A DNA stretch of 17,520 nt. Source: Lachnospiraceae bacterium UBA6403 (lineage in GTDB: Bacteria; Bacillota; Clostridia; Lachnospirales; Lachnospiraceae). Every line of letters starts with the position of its first letter. Positions within the stretch are counted from its first letter, which is position 1. The notes under the pieces were generated by a model, which searched no databases, was not told the DNA's origin, and worked only from the letters and a program-made list of their open reading frames with translations. Where the stretch lies: contig DJPV01000093.1 of NCBI GenBank assembly GCA_002437435.1, forward strand, positions 1 through 17,520, read 5' to 3'. Positions 8,168 through 15,265 of the stretch are shown here, piece by piece. The position numbers and the translations under genes were made by a program.

Positions 8168-8842
8168 TTAGACATTTTCAATCTGCCAGTCGATCGGTTC
8201 GACGCCGTGTTCGATCAGGAAGTTATTCGTTTTGCTGAAAGGCTTGCTTCCCCAGAAACCACGATAGACAGACAATGGACTTGGATGTGGAGCCTTTAAG
8301 ATCAGATGGTTCGGATTGTTTAACATCGAAGCCTTTTTCTGCGCATAAGACCCCCATAAGATGAATACGATCGGACGATCCTGACGGTTTAGGATCTCCA
8401 TACAGGCATCCGTAAATTGTTCCCAGCCATGTCCCTGATGGGAATTGGCCTGATGTGCCCGGACGGTCAGAACGGCATTTAACATCAGGACACCCTGTTC
8501 AGCCCATTTGACGAGATAACCGTTATTTGGGATATAGCAGCCCAGATCGTCATGAAGCTCCTGATAGATATTCGCAAGGGAAGGTGGAATATCGACACCC
8601 GGCTTTACACTGAAACTCAGACCATGCGCCTGTCCTACATTATGGTAGGGGTCCTGTCCGATAATGACACATTTGACTTTTGACAATGGCGTCAGATGAA
8701 AAGCGTTGAAGATATCATCAGCAGGAGGAAAGATTTCTCTTGTGGCATATTCATGTCCAACGAAGTTAAATAGTTCTTTATAATATTCTTTTTTATATTC
8801 GGGCTTCAGTTCCGGAGCCCAGTCATTTGAAATTGCTGGCAT
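8168..8842 (-). CDS. ung: uracil-DNA glycosylase (family 1)
   Basis: A 224-residue protein, full length for family 1 UDG. Seen: the water-activating motif GQDPYH (62-67, D64), the LNAVLTVR block (about 121-128), the HQGHGWEQFTD segment, and the DNA-intercalation loop HPSPLS (186-191, H186). It removes uracil from DNA as the first step of base excision repair. The start is ATG at 8840-8842 with AAGGAG about 8 bases upstream. It is transcribed alone, toward the HD gene, and ends at the shared hairpin. Nothing unusual is seen in the sequence. Confidence 0.97.
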   Translation of the reverse strand: MPAISNDWAPELKPEYKKEYYKELFNFVGHEYATREIFPPADDIFNAFHLTPLSKVKCVIIGQDPYHNVGQAHGLSFSVKPGVDIPPSLANIYQELHDDLGCYIPNNGYLVKWAEQGVLMLNAVLTVRAHQANSHQGHGWEQFTDACMEILNRQDRPIVFILWGSYAQKKASMLNNPNHLILKAPHPSPLSVYRGFWGSKPFSKTNNFLIEHGVEPIDWQIENV

Positions 8843-8949
8843 AATTCAGACTCCTTATCAGCATAGTATGAAAGACGCGATATTCGTTTCGATGGGATAT
8901 TCTGCATCCCGGGAACAAAATCGTATCATATATGATTACTTTTAAGAAT

Positions 8950-8978
8950 AGTGTAGCATAAACAATATTTAAAGTAAA
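8950..8978 (-). promoter_or_regulatory. possible promoter for ung
   Basis: Minus strand TTTACT (8973-8978), 17-base spacer, TACACT (8950-8955) with an upstream TG giving an extended -10. The leader to the ung start would be about 100 bases. The match to consensus is moderate (4/6 in each box). Confidence 0.4.
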
Positions 8979-9006
8979 TTTTAAGGCGTAATTTTTCGTT
9001 GAAACA

Positions 9007-9035
9007 TTGTCAGGAAGACGACTTTGTGGTATCAT
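9007..9035 (+). promoter_or_regulatory. promoter for the 49-residue membrane protein
   Basis: TTGTCA (9007-9012), 17-base spacer, TATCAT (9030-9035), each matching consensus at five of six positions. Transcription would begin near 9042, which fits translation from 9074 rather than from the longer open frame starting at 8999. Confidence 0.6.
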
Positions 9036-9073
9036 CTTTTCAAATGAAATTTTTTGCAGAAGGGGTGCTGATA

Positions 9074-9223
9074 ATGGAGAAAGCATATAAGACGATGAAG
9101 ACTTCAGGCGCGATGAATATTGCATTAGGCGTGGTAGTTCTGGTGCTTGGACTTGCATCCGGTATATTGATGATCGCATCAGGTGGTTGCCTTTTGAAGA
9201 ACAAACGTCATATTGTATGGTAG
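9074..9223 (+). CDS. small single-span membrane protein, unknown function
   Basis: A 49-residue protein starting at ATG 9074, with AGAAGGGG about 8 bases upstream. A short basic N-terminus (EKAYKTMKTSG) is followed by a hydrophobic stretch at about residues 14-40 rich in G, L, V and I with small-residue spacing (LGLASG, ASGG), then a basic tail (LLKNKRH). This predicts one membrane helix, or a tight helical hairpin split near ASG. It has its own promoter and a clear terminator, so it is a true monocistronic gene and not a chance frame. I do not recognise a named family and assign no function. Confidence 0.7.
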   Translation: MEKAYKTMKTSGAMNIALGVVVLVLGLASGILMIASGGCLLKNKRHIVW

Positions 9224-9235
9224 GAATGATAATTC

Positions 9236-9280
9236 TATGCACGCGGATACAGGGATAACAGTTGCCGCGTGCATATTTTC
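9236..9280 (+). terminator. intrinsic terminator after the small membrane protein gene
   Basis: Perfect 11-bp stem: TATGCACGCGG (9236-9246) pairs with CCGCGTGCATA (9265-9275), followed by TTTTC. The loop is 18 bases. Confidence 0.8.
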
Positions 9281-9293
9281 TGTAAAAATAGGG

Positions 9294-9323
9294 TTGACAG
9301 ACGGCGAGGCGCTGTGTTAAAGT
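9294..9323 (+). promoter_or_regulatory. promoter driving the leuA T-box leader
   Basis: A consensus TTGACA at 9294-9299 followed after 18 bases by TAAAGT (9318-9323). The -10 is imperfect, but the position just upstream of the T-box leader fits. The predicted start is near 9330. Confidence 0.55.
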
Positions 9324-9329
9324 CGGTAT

Positions 9330-9593
9330 AGATAATACGAAGAAGAGGAATAGTAGGATCTATGAAGCATTCAGAGAACTGCCGGTTGGTGTGAGACAGT
9401 AGTGGAACAGATTTGAACTCGCCTCAGAGTAGCCCGCTGAAAGAAAGTAGGATGGGATGGAACCTGACCATTATAGCAGGAGGATATAAGAGATTCATAT
9501 CTGTATCTGTAACGAGAGCATACAACATGTATGAAATAGAGTGGTATCGCGTATAACTTACGTCTCTATAAGTGATGAGATGTAGGTTTTTTT
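9330..9593 (+). promoter_or_regulatory. T-box riboswitch, leucine specifier (CUC), controlling leuA
   Basis: A classic T-box leader. The specifier loop is bounded by GAGG/CCTC and ATCT/AGAT pairings, with AGTA on the 5' side and GAA-CTC-G on the 3' side. The specifier triplet is CTC at 9418-9420 (Leu, pairing with a GAG anticodon). The upper Stem I carries AGAGA-like and GGTTGGTG elements (about 9373-9390). The T-box sequence GTGGTATCGCG is at 9541-9551, with TGGT available to pair with the uncharged acceptor end (discriminator A). The terminator stem is 9555-9566 with 9577-9588, followed by a run of T's to 9593. Uncharged leucyl-tRNA should favour the antiterminator and allow leuA transcription. 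The fit between specifier and downstream gene makes this very secure. Confidence 0.94.
9555..9593 (+). terminator. regulated terminator of the leuA T-box
   Basis: AACTTACGTCTC (9555-9566) pairs with GAGATGTAGGTT (9577-9588) through two G-U wobbles, and the stem runs into the T tract 9587-9593. It lies directly 3' of the T-box sequence, so the antiterminator and terminator are mutually exclusive in the usual way. Confidence 0.85.
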
Positions 9594-9678
9594 ATTGCCA
9601 TATTTTATGCAATATATGAATCAGAGAACAGAAGCCGTTACAGGATCTTATACAGAAAACAGAAACAGGAGGTTAAAC

Positions 9679-11340
9679 ATGAAGAATTTTGAGCATTACA
9701 AAAGAGGCTATTACATGCCGCCGGAAAAGTCTACAAAATGGGTAGAAAAAGAGTATATTGATAAGGCACCGATCTGGTGCAGTGTAGATTTAAGAGATGG
9801 AAATCAGGCGCTGATCGTTCCTATGAATCTGGATGAGAAACTGGAGTTCTTCAAAGAACTTGTACGGATTGGTTTCAAAGAGATCGAGATCGGTTTCCCT
9901 GCAGCATCGGAAACGGAATATGAGTTCTGCCGTACCCTGATCGAGAAGGATATGATACCGGATGATGTAACTATTCAGGTACTGACACAGGCAAGACCAC
10001 ATATCATTAAGAAGACATTTGAAGCAATCGACGGTGCAAAGCATGCGATCGTACATCTGTATAATTCAACATCCTATGCACAGAGAACACAGGTATTTAA
10101 GAAATCCAAAGAAGAGATTTTACAGATTGCTGTTGATGGAGCAAAACTGTTGAATCAGATGGCAGAAGAACATGGAGTAAACTATCCGTTTGAATATTCA
10201 CCGGAGAGCTTTACCGGAACAGAGATCGACTATGCACTGGAAGTATGTAATGCAGTTATCAAAGAATGGAAGCCTACCCCGGATCGTAAGGTTATCATCA
10301 ACCTGCCTGCAACCGTAGAGATGTCACTGCCGCATGTATATGCAAGCCAGATCGAGTACATGAGCGAGCACCTGATCGACAGAGAAAATGTTATCCTTTC
10401 CTTACATCCACACAATGACCGTGGCTGTGGCGTAGCGGATGCAGAGCTTGGTATCCTTGCAGGCGCAGACAGAATCGAAGGAACTTTATTTGGAAATGGT
10501 GAAAGAACCGGTAATGTGGATATCATCACACTTGCGATGAACATGTTCACACATGGAGTTGATCCAGAACTGGATCTGTCCGACATACCAAAGCTGACAG
10601 AATTATACGAGCGCGTGACAAATATGCATGTATATGAACGTTCTCCATATACAGGAAAATTAGTCTTTGCAGCATTCTCAGGATCTCATCAGGATGCGAT
10701 CGCAAAGGGTATGAAGTACAGAGAAGATCAGGGAGACGGTATGTGGACAGTACCATATCTGCCGCTGAATCCGGAAGATATCGGAAGAAAATACGACGGA
10801 GATGTTATCCGTATCAACAGTCAGTCAGGAAAGGGTGGTATCGGTTATATTCTTCAGTCCAAGTATGGATTTGATCTTCCGCCTAAATTCCGTGAGGATC
10901 TTGGCTACACAGTTAAGGATGTATCGGATAAGGCACATAAGGAATTATCCGCTGCTGAAGTTTTGGATATTTTCCAGCGCACATATGTCAATATCGAATC
11001 TCCTGTTCAGATGTTAGAGTGTCATTTCATTCAGGGAGATGGAATCTCAACTGAGATCACGATCATGAAATATGGTGAGAAGAAAGTATATCATGGTAAG
11101 GGAAATGGCCGTCTGGATGCTGTCAGCAATGCAATTAAGAAGCATTTTGACATCGACTTCAAGATCATCTGTTATGAGGAGCATGCATTACAGGTAGGTT
11201 CTAACTCACAGGCAGTAGCTTATGTAGGTCTGGAAGGAAAAGACGGAACAGTTACTTGGGGCGCAGGTATTAAGGATGATATCATTGATGCATCTGTATA
11301 TGCTTTAATTTCAGCAATCAACAGAACAGGCGTGTTATAA
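9679..11340 (+). CDS. leuA: 2-isopropylmalate synthase, type II LeuA
   Basis: A 553-residue enzyme that condenses acetyl-CoA with 2-oxoisovalerate, the first committed step of leucine synthesis. Seen: the DRE-TIM barrel start VDLRDGNQAL (36-45; R39 and D40 for catalysis and metal), HPHNDRGCG (243-251, metal histidines), and GNGERTGNVD (272-281). These are followed by the linker subdomains and a C-terminal regulatory (LeuA dimer) domain from about 430, expected to carry leucine feedback inhibition. The GNQAL and long N-terminus mark the type II (Corynebacterium/Mycobacterium-like) form. The start was set at ATG 9679 because AGGAGG lies 6-7 bases upstream. An in-frame ATG at 9601 and the longer frame begin at the T-box terminator and lack a ribosome binding site. 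leuA is followed at once by a terminator, so it is alone, without leuBCD. Confidence 0.97.
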   Translation: MKNFEHYKRGYYMPPEKSTKWVEKEYIDKAPIWCSVDLRDGNQALIVPMNLDEKLEFFKELVRIGFKEIEIGFPAASETEYEFCRTLIEKDMIPDDVTIQVLTQARPHIIKKTFEAIDGAKHAIVHLYNSTSYAQRTQVFKKSKEEILQIAVDGAKLLNQMAEEHGVNYPFEYSPESFTGTEIDYALEVCNAVIKEWKPTPDRKVIINLPATVEMSLPHVYASQIEYMSEHLIDRENVILSLHPHNDRGCGVADAELGILAGADRIEGTLFGNGERTGNVDIITLAMNMFTHGVDPELDLSDIPKLTELYERVTNMHVYERSPYTGKLVFAAFSGSHQDAIAKGMKYREDQGDGMWTVPYLPLNPEDIGRKYDGDVIRINSQSGKGGIGYILQSKYGFDLPPKFREDLGYTVKDVSDKAHKELSAAEVLDIFQRTYVNIESPVQMLECHFIQGDGISTEITIMKYGEKKVYHGKGNGRLDAVSNAIKKHFDIDFKIICYEEHALQVGSNSQAVAYVGLEGKDGTVTWGAGIKDDIIDASVYALISAINRTGVL

Positions 11341-11366
11341 AAAGATAAAAGAATAAAATATAAAGA

Positions 11367-11407
11367 AAAAAGCTGAACCAGACTTATGAAGTCTGGCTCA
11401 GCTTTTT
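11367..11407. terminator. bidirectional terminator shared by leuA and the CBS gene, overlapping coding sequence
   Basis: Arms 11367-11385 and 11389-11407 pair over 19 positions with a single mismatch and a 3-base loop. A and T tracts at the ends give U-runs on both strands. The stop codon of the minus-strand CBS gene (11384-11386) sits at the hairpin tip, and its last seven codons form one arm. Confidence 0.9.
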
Positions 11408-11794
11408 GTAGCAGTAGCCGATAATATCTTTTCGAGTTACGATACCGATGAATTTATTGTGGTCGTCTACCACCGGAACAAAGTTTTGCGCCATCGCACG
11501 AGCAATCAGATCTTCCATATTCGAGTTGATCGATACGGAGGCATATTCGAATTTCTTCGGGATATCGGATAATCGGATATCTTCAGATTCGGACAGATGG
11601 TTCAATCCGGCTTTCTTACAGAACCAGAGGATGTCACCTTCGGTGATTGTTCCGACATATTCGCCATTGCCGGACAGGATCGGGATTGCCGAATATCGAT
11701 GAATCTCCATCTTTTCAAGAATCTGTCTTAAGGTAAATGTATCTTCTATGAATGCAACTTCGCTCTTAGGAGTCAGAAAAAATAAAATGTTCAT
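11384..11794 (-). CDS. tandem CBS-domain protein
   Basis: A 136-residue protein made of two CBS motifs (about 14-65 and 78-130) with the usual GTITEGDIL and GIVTRKDII ends. There is no catalytic domain attached. A CBS pair of this size and layout resembles the small ligand-sensing CBS proteins such as YkuL/DarB (CbpB), which bind c-di-AMP in Firmicutes; AMP or ATP are alternatives and the ligand is not readable here. The start is ATG at 11792-11794. AGGAGG lies 14 bases upstream, unusually far, but an in-frame TGA sits two codons before the ATG so no longer start exists. A strong promoter lies at 11884-11912. The 3' end is embedded in the terminator hairpin shared with leuA. Confidence 0.88.
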   Translation of the reverse strand: MNILFFLTPKSEVAFIEDTFTLRQILEKMEIHRYSAIPILSGNGEYVGTITEGDILWFCKKAGLNHLSESEDIRLSDIPKKFEYASVSINSNMEDLIARAMAQNFVPVVDDHNKFIGIVTRKDIIGYCYKKLSQTS

Positions 11795-11883
11795 GGGTCA
11801 GGGTAAATCCTCCTTTATGTAAATATATCATGTATAAAGTTCATATCTGCCGGCTTTTTGTTATATCGTTACCTGCTTTTTCT

Positions 11884-11912
11884 ATTATAGAAGAAGTGGA
11901 CATGGTTTGCAA
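11884..11912 (-). promoter_or_regulatory. promoter for the CBS-domain gene
   Basis: Minus strand TTGCAA (11907-11912), 17-base spacer, perfect TATAAT (11884-11889). The leader to ATG 11794 is about 83 bases. Confidence 0.65.
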
Positions 11913-11983
11913 TTTACAATCTCTTAATTTTGTTTGAAAAAAGTGTGACAGATATCAGAAAAATACAGTGAAAAAACTTCGGG

Positions 11984-12012
11984 TTGTTTAATAAGGGGTT
12001 ATTTGTTAAAAT
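11984..12012 (+). promoter_or_regulatory. promoter for the coiled-coil membrane protein gene
   Basis: TTGTTT (11984-11989), 17-base spacer, TAAAAT (12007-12012). Transcription would start near 12019, giving a leader of about 44 bases to ATG 12063. Confidence 0.55.
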
Positions 12013-12062
12013 AAATACAAGTGCAAGCTGGTGCGTGTACATTTACAGACAGGAGGAAAGCT

Positions 12063-13178
12063 ATGGCTGCGGATAACGTATATGATGAAGATCAGGAATA
12101 TCTGATCGAAGCGCGTGATACAATCTCCGAATTAGAAGATTTAAAAGATAAGCTGGAGGAGATCAAGCTGCTCCAGAAGAAAAATAAACGGGCGATCGTC
12201 CGGGAAGAACGGGCGGCCAGCGATGAGATCAGTGCCACGTTAAAGAAACGGAAAGAGCAGATCGCTGCAAGCTATGACAGACAGATCGACGTAAATAATT
12301 CCAAGATCCGTCAGGTGCAGACAAAGAAAGATAAAAAGAAAAGCCAGAGAATGGAAGACCGTATCAATAAGGAGACGGCGGATATCCGGGAGGAGAATCG
12401 CCAGTTGAATGCGGCGATCAAGACTTTATTCAAAAAGAACCATGTTCCATCATTCTGTAATACAAAGATGTATTACTGCCTGTTCTCACCAAAAGGCATG
12501 AGTGAACTTCTGGAATTGCTTTTGATCTTATTGGCTGCATGTGGAGGAATTCCGGCAGCTGTGATCGCAATTCTGTTAAATACAAAGTTTAAAACGGGAA
12601 GTCATACAGCGATGTGTGTGTTGATCGCAGCATTGATCATAATTGCAGAATTTATTATTTATTTCATTGTGTTCAATCTGACTAAGGTGAAGCACAGAGA
12701 TCTGATCCGGGAGGGAAGAAAGACCCGTGATAAGATCATAGCAAATGAGAAGGCAGTAAAAGCAATCAAGAATTCAATTGCAAAGGATAAGGATGAGAGC
12801 ATTTACAGACTGGGTAAATATGATAAAAAGATCCAGGAGTTAGAGGATGCAGGTGGAGCAATCAGTGATGAGAAGCTGGATGCACTTCGTACTTTTGAGA
12901 AAGAAACCAAGCAGTTGATCACGGATGAGATTACCGGACGCAGAAAAGAGAAGATGGACCGGTTGAAATCCGAACGTGATACACTGGAAAATGATTTCAG
13001 TGATACACAGAAGAAGATATCCGAATACGAGCTTATGATAACAAACAAATATGAGACATATCTTGGAAAGGATTTTTGTACAGAAGAAAAGTTATCTGAT
13101 CTGATCTCAATTATGGAAGAGGGATCAGCAAGTACAGTATCAGAAGCTATCAAAGTTTATAAAGGAGATGACAGATGA
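12063..13178 (+). CDS. unrecognised coiled-coil membrane protein with two central transmembrane helices
   Basis: A 371-residue protein, start at ATG 12063 directly after AGGAGGAAAGCT. Seen: a highly charged, K/E/R-rich helical region at about 12-123 with heptad-like spacing, a short Cys- and Tyr-containing segment (FCNTKMYYCLF, 131-141), two hydrophobic helices at about 147-172 and 182-205, then a second long charged helix at about 209-330 and a polar tail. This predicts a hairpin membrane anchor in the middle, with both coiled-coil arms on the same, probably cytoplasmic, side. I recognise no named family or catalytic motif. It may be a scaffold or a cell-shape, division or trafficking-type factor, but nothing in the sequence proves that. 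It has its own promoter. Its last 22 bases overlap the 3' end of yyaC on the opposite strand. Confidence 0.8.
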   Translation: MAADNVYDEDQEYLIEARDTISELEDLKDKLEEIKLLQKKNKRAIVREERAASDEISATLKKRKEQIAASYDRQIDVNNSKIRQVQTKKDKKKSQRMEDRINKETADIREENRQLNAAIKTLFKKNHVPSFCNTKMYYCLFSPKGMSELLELLLILLAACGGIPAAVIAILLNTKFKTGSHTAMCVLIAALIIIAEFIIYFIVFNLTKVKHRDLIREGRKTRDKIIANEKAVKAIKNSIAKDKDESIYRLGKYDKKIQELEDAGGAISDEKLDALRTFEKETKQLITDEITGRRKEKMDRLKSERDTLENDFSDTQKKISEYELMITNKYETYLGKDFCTEEKLSDLISIMEEGSASTVSEAIKVYKGDDR

Positions 13179-13732
13179 TGGTCGGCGTAGACGAGTGCTC
13201 TGCCGATGTATTCAGCCATCTGTTTAACTGTATATAACCGGGTGTTCTGGAGTAGATTTGCTCCTGCATTCCCGGAGAGATTGACGATTCCGGTAATAGA
13301 CATATCGCCTATTGCCGGAAGTTTTTTATTTACCCCTTTTCCGGGAAACAGGTGGGAATTTGTGATGGTAACCATTCCCATATCCTTGGACATGCCGAGA
13401 GAAGCATCTACAGCAATTACAAATGGATCATCGAAATCCGCATAGATATGATCGATCGTATCTCGGATATTAAGAGCGTGAACAGGATACTCTAATGTTC
13501 CGGCAACCTGATATGTTGTATCGTGTGCGAGAATGTAGTCGCCAACTAAAGGCCCAAGTGCATCTCCTGTTGCACGGTCTGTTCCGATACAGATCACGAC
13601 GATATCTTTATCGTAACCATCCATATCATGGATTAATTCTATGATTCGTTCTCCAAGTTTGTGGCATGTATGAGCCTGTGTTGGATTGAAGTATTCTGTT
13701 TTTCGTTTTTTTACATTCTTACTGATATTCAT
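13157..13732 (-). CDS. yyaC: spore protease YyaC (DUF1256)
   Basis: A 191-residue protein of the YyaC family, related in fold to the germination protease/hydrogenase-maturation protease group. Seen: VICIGTDRATGDALGPLVG (46-64), the signature of the family, followed by IAVDASLG (106-113) with a conserved Asp, and GNAGANLLQ near the C-terminus. Its presence suggests the organism belongs to a spore-forming lineage, though the family also occurs in strains not seen to sporulate. The start was set at ATG 13730-13732, just after GGGGAAGGTG; a TTG at 13745-13747 lacks a ribosome binding site of its own. The gene is divergent from the LysM gene. I found no convincing sporulation-sigma promoter in the 233-bp gap. 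Its 3' end overlaps the preceding plus-strand gene by 22 bases. Confidence 0.9.
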   Translation of the reverse strand: MNISKNVKKRKTEYFNPTQAHTCHKLGERIIELIHDMDGYDKDIVVICIGTDRATGDALGPLVGDYILAHDTTYQVAGTLEYPVHALNIRDTIDHIYADFDDPFVIAVDASLGMSKDMGMVTITNSHLFPGKGVNKKLPAIGDMSITGIVNLSGNAGANLLQNTRLYTVKQMAEYIGRALVYADHHLSSPL

Positions 13733-13887
13733 AAACACCTTCCCCAAAATGTATCTTACTATAAAGTATTACCCGGATTGATAAAGTTTACACAAACCTG
13801 AAAAATAAAATGTCGAAATACTCAAAAAGAAAAAATATGGATTGCCATATCTGTTGACAAAATTTGATAAGTACAGACTGTTCCAAA

Positions 13888-13896
13888 TGCTATTAT
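13888..13896 (+). promoter_or_regulatory. possible extended -10 promoter for the LysM-DUF5711-cvpA cluster
   Basis: TG-C-TATTAT with the -10 at 13891-13896. No good -35 exists at 17 bases; a consensus TTGACA lies further upstream at about 13854-13859, too far to pair with it. The leader to ATG 13966 would be about 63 bases. Confidence 0.35.
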
Positions 13897-13965
13897 CAGA
13901 ACAAATCTAAAAAGAGTGCTTTCGGAATGAGCCGGAGCCGATAATAATTATGGGGGAGTGTAATC

Positions 13966-15213
13966 ATGATAGAGATCGTGTATGACAAGACTACAGCGGA
14001 GAAAAATGCAAAAAATGAAATGCATTACAGAATGCCGAAAAATATCAGACAAATAGGAAATGCTCCAGATAAAAAGAAAATATACATAGAAGACTATGTA
14101 ATGACATTCCTGCGTAAGATTGCAGAGCCCGGCAATACGACCTCCCGTGGAGCTATCCTCCTCGGAGAATATTTTAAAGACGGCGAGACAGAGACTTTAT
14201 TTATCAGCGGAGCAGTAGAAGCACAAAATCTGGAATTCGATGTTGATCAGATTAAATTTGATGACCATATCTGGAGCAGACTTTACGCAGAGATCAATAA
14301 ATATTTTGAAAATTTGTCAGTTGTCGGATGGTTTCTTTCTCGTATGGGATTTTCCACAGATGTCAATGATAAGATTACGAGACTGCATCTGGAGAATTTC
14401 AGAGGCAGGGATAAAGTTTTGTTTGTTATGGATTCGTTGGAATGCGATGATGCTTTTTATGTATGTGAGAAAAACCGTTTAATGCGGCAGCGGGGATATT
14501 ACATATATTATGTTCGAAATGAAGCTATGCAGAATTATATTATCAGTCGAAAAAATATGACAACGGAGGACAAGGATCAGGCAGCCTTGCGGAAAGATGC
14601 AGAACTTGTAAAAAATTTTCAGGCAATGCGCAGTGAACATCCAAAGAAAGAGAAGACTCAGAAAAGCAGATCCTATATGAAGTATGCAGTTGCATCTTTT
14701 GCGGCTGTATTTGCCTTATCAATGGGAGCTGTTGTATCAGGAAGCTATGATAAGATGAAAAATATAGAGTCAACGATCCGAAAGATGGAATTGCAGAATG
14801 ACGATTCAGATGTGCAGGTATTTTCAAATAGCAATACGGAGCAAACCATCTATACGAAGGATATCGACCGGGAGAATACAGAAGCCGAAAACGGAGATGC
14901 TTCGACAACATCAGCGGAGAATGGAACAAATGTAGAAAATACAGAAAGTGACAGTACCAGAACTGAAAACGAGAGGGCTGAGAATACGCCTGCTGCTACG
15001 AATGTGGGAACGGAAGAAACATCCACAACAGAAACAATATCAAATGGAGCGGTTGAATATTATACTATTGAAGAAGGTGATACATTGATGAGTATATCTT
15101 TGAAGATGTACAAGTCTCCTAATTATGTAGATGCACTGATGAATGCTAATGGGATAAAAGAAGGAGATACAATTTATCCGGGAGAAAAAATAGCTATTCC
15201 ATCTGTAAACTAA
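13966..15213 (+). CDS. membrane-anchored protein with degenerate MPN/JAB-like domain and C-terminal LysM
   Basis: A 415-residue protein, ATG 13966 preceded by GGGGGAG. Residues about 37-185 resemble an MPN/JAB domain (RGAILLGEYF, then VVGWFLSRMGFS at 119-130, then VLFVMDS at 151-157). Where an active JAMM protease has the His-x-His pair, this protein has L124 and R126, so it looks catalytically dead. A basic stretch precedes one membrane helix at about 238-259. A long linker rich in E, N, T and S (about 285-360) leads to a C-terminal LysM domain at about 363-411 (YYTIEEGDTLMSIS through PGEKIAIP). Predicted topology is MPN inside, LysM outside, bound to peptidoglycan. It is the first gene of a cluster with the DUF5711 and CvpA genes. 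LysM is certain; the MPN call is by motif layout only. Confidence 0.82.
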   Translation: MIEIVYDKTTAEKNAKNEMHYRMPKNIRQIGNAPDKKKIYIEDYVMTFLRKIAEPGNTTSRGAILLGEYFKDGETETLFISGAVEAQNLEFDVDQIKFDDHIWSRLYAEINKYFENLSVVGWFLSRMGFSTDVNDKITRLHLENFRGRDKVLFVMDSLECDDAFYVCEKNRLMRQRGYYIYYVRNEAMQNYIISRKNMTTEDKDQAALRKDAELVKNFQAMRSEHPKKEKTQKSRSYMKYAVASFAAVFALSMGAVVSGSYDKMKNIESTIRKMELQNDDSDVQVFSNSNTEQTIYTKDIDRENTEAENGDASTTSAENGTNVENTESDSTRTENERAENTPAATNVGTEETSTTETISNGAVEYYTIEEGDTLMSISLKMYKSPNYVDALMNANGIKEGDTIYPGEKIAIPSVN

Positions 15214-15216
15214 AGA

Positions 15217-15225
15217 TGGTATACT
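15217..15225 (+). promoter_or_regulatory. possible internal extended -10 promoter before the DUF5711 gene
   Basis: TG-G-TATACT (-10 at 15220-15225) just after the LysM gene stop codon, without a recognisable -35. It could add transcripts of the last two genes of the cluster. Confidence 0.33.
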
Positions 15226-15265
15226 ATCCACGAAAGAAAATTCCATAAGGTGACAGAGGTAACAT

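Noticed and set aside
8823..9242. 139-codon minus-strand frame upstream of ung
   Set aside because: It overlaps the ung start, the ung leader and the opposite-strand small membrane gene with its promoter, and has no ribosome binding site or recognisable motif.
9595..9678. N-terminal extension of LeuA by 28 codons
   Set aside because: It would begin in the T tract of the T-box terminator and lacks a ribosome binding site, while ATG 9679 has AGGAGG.
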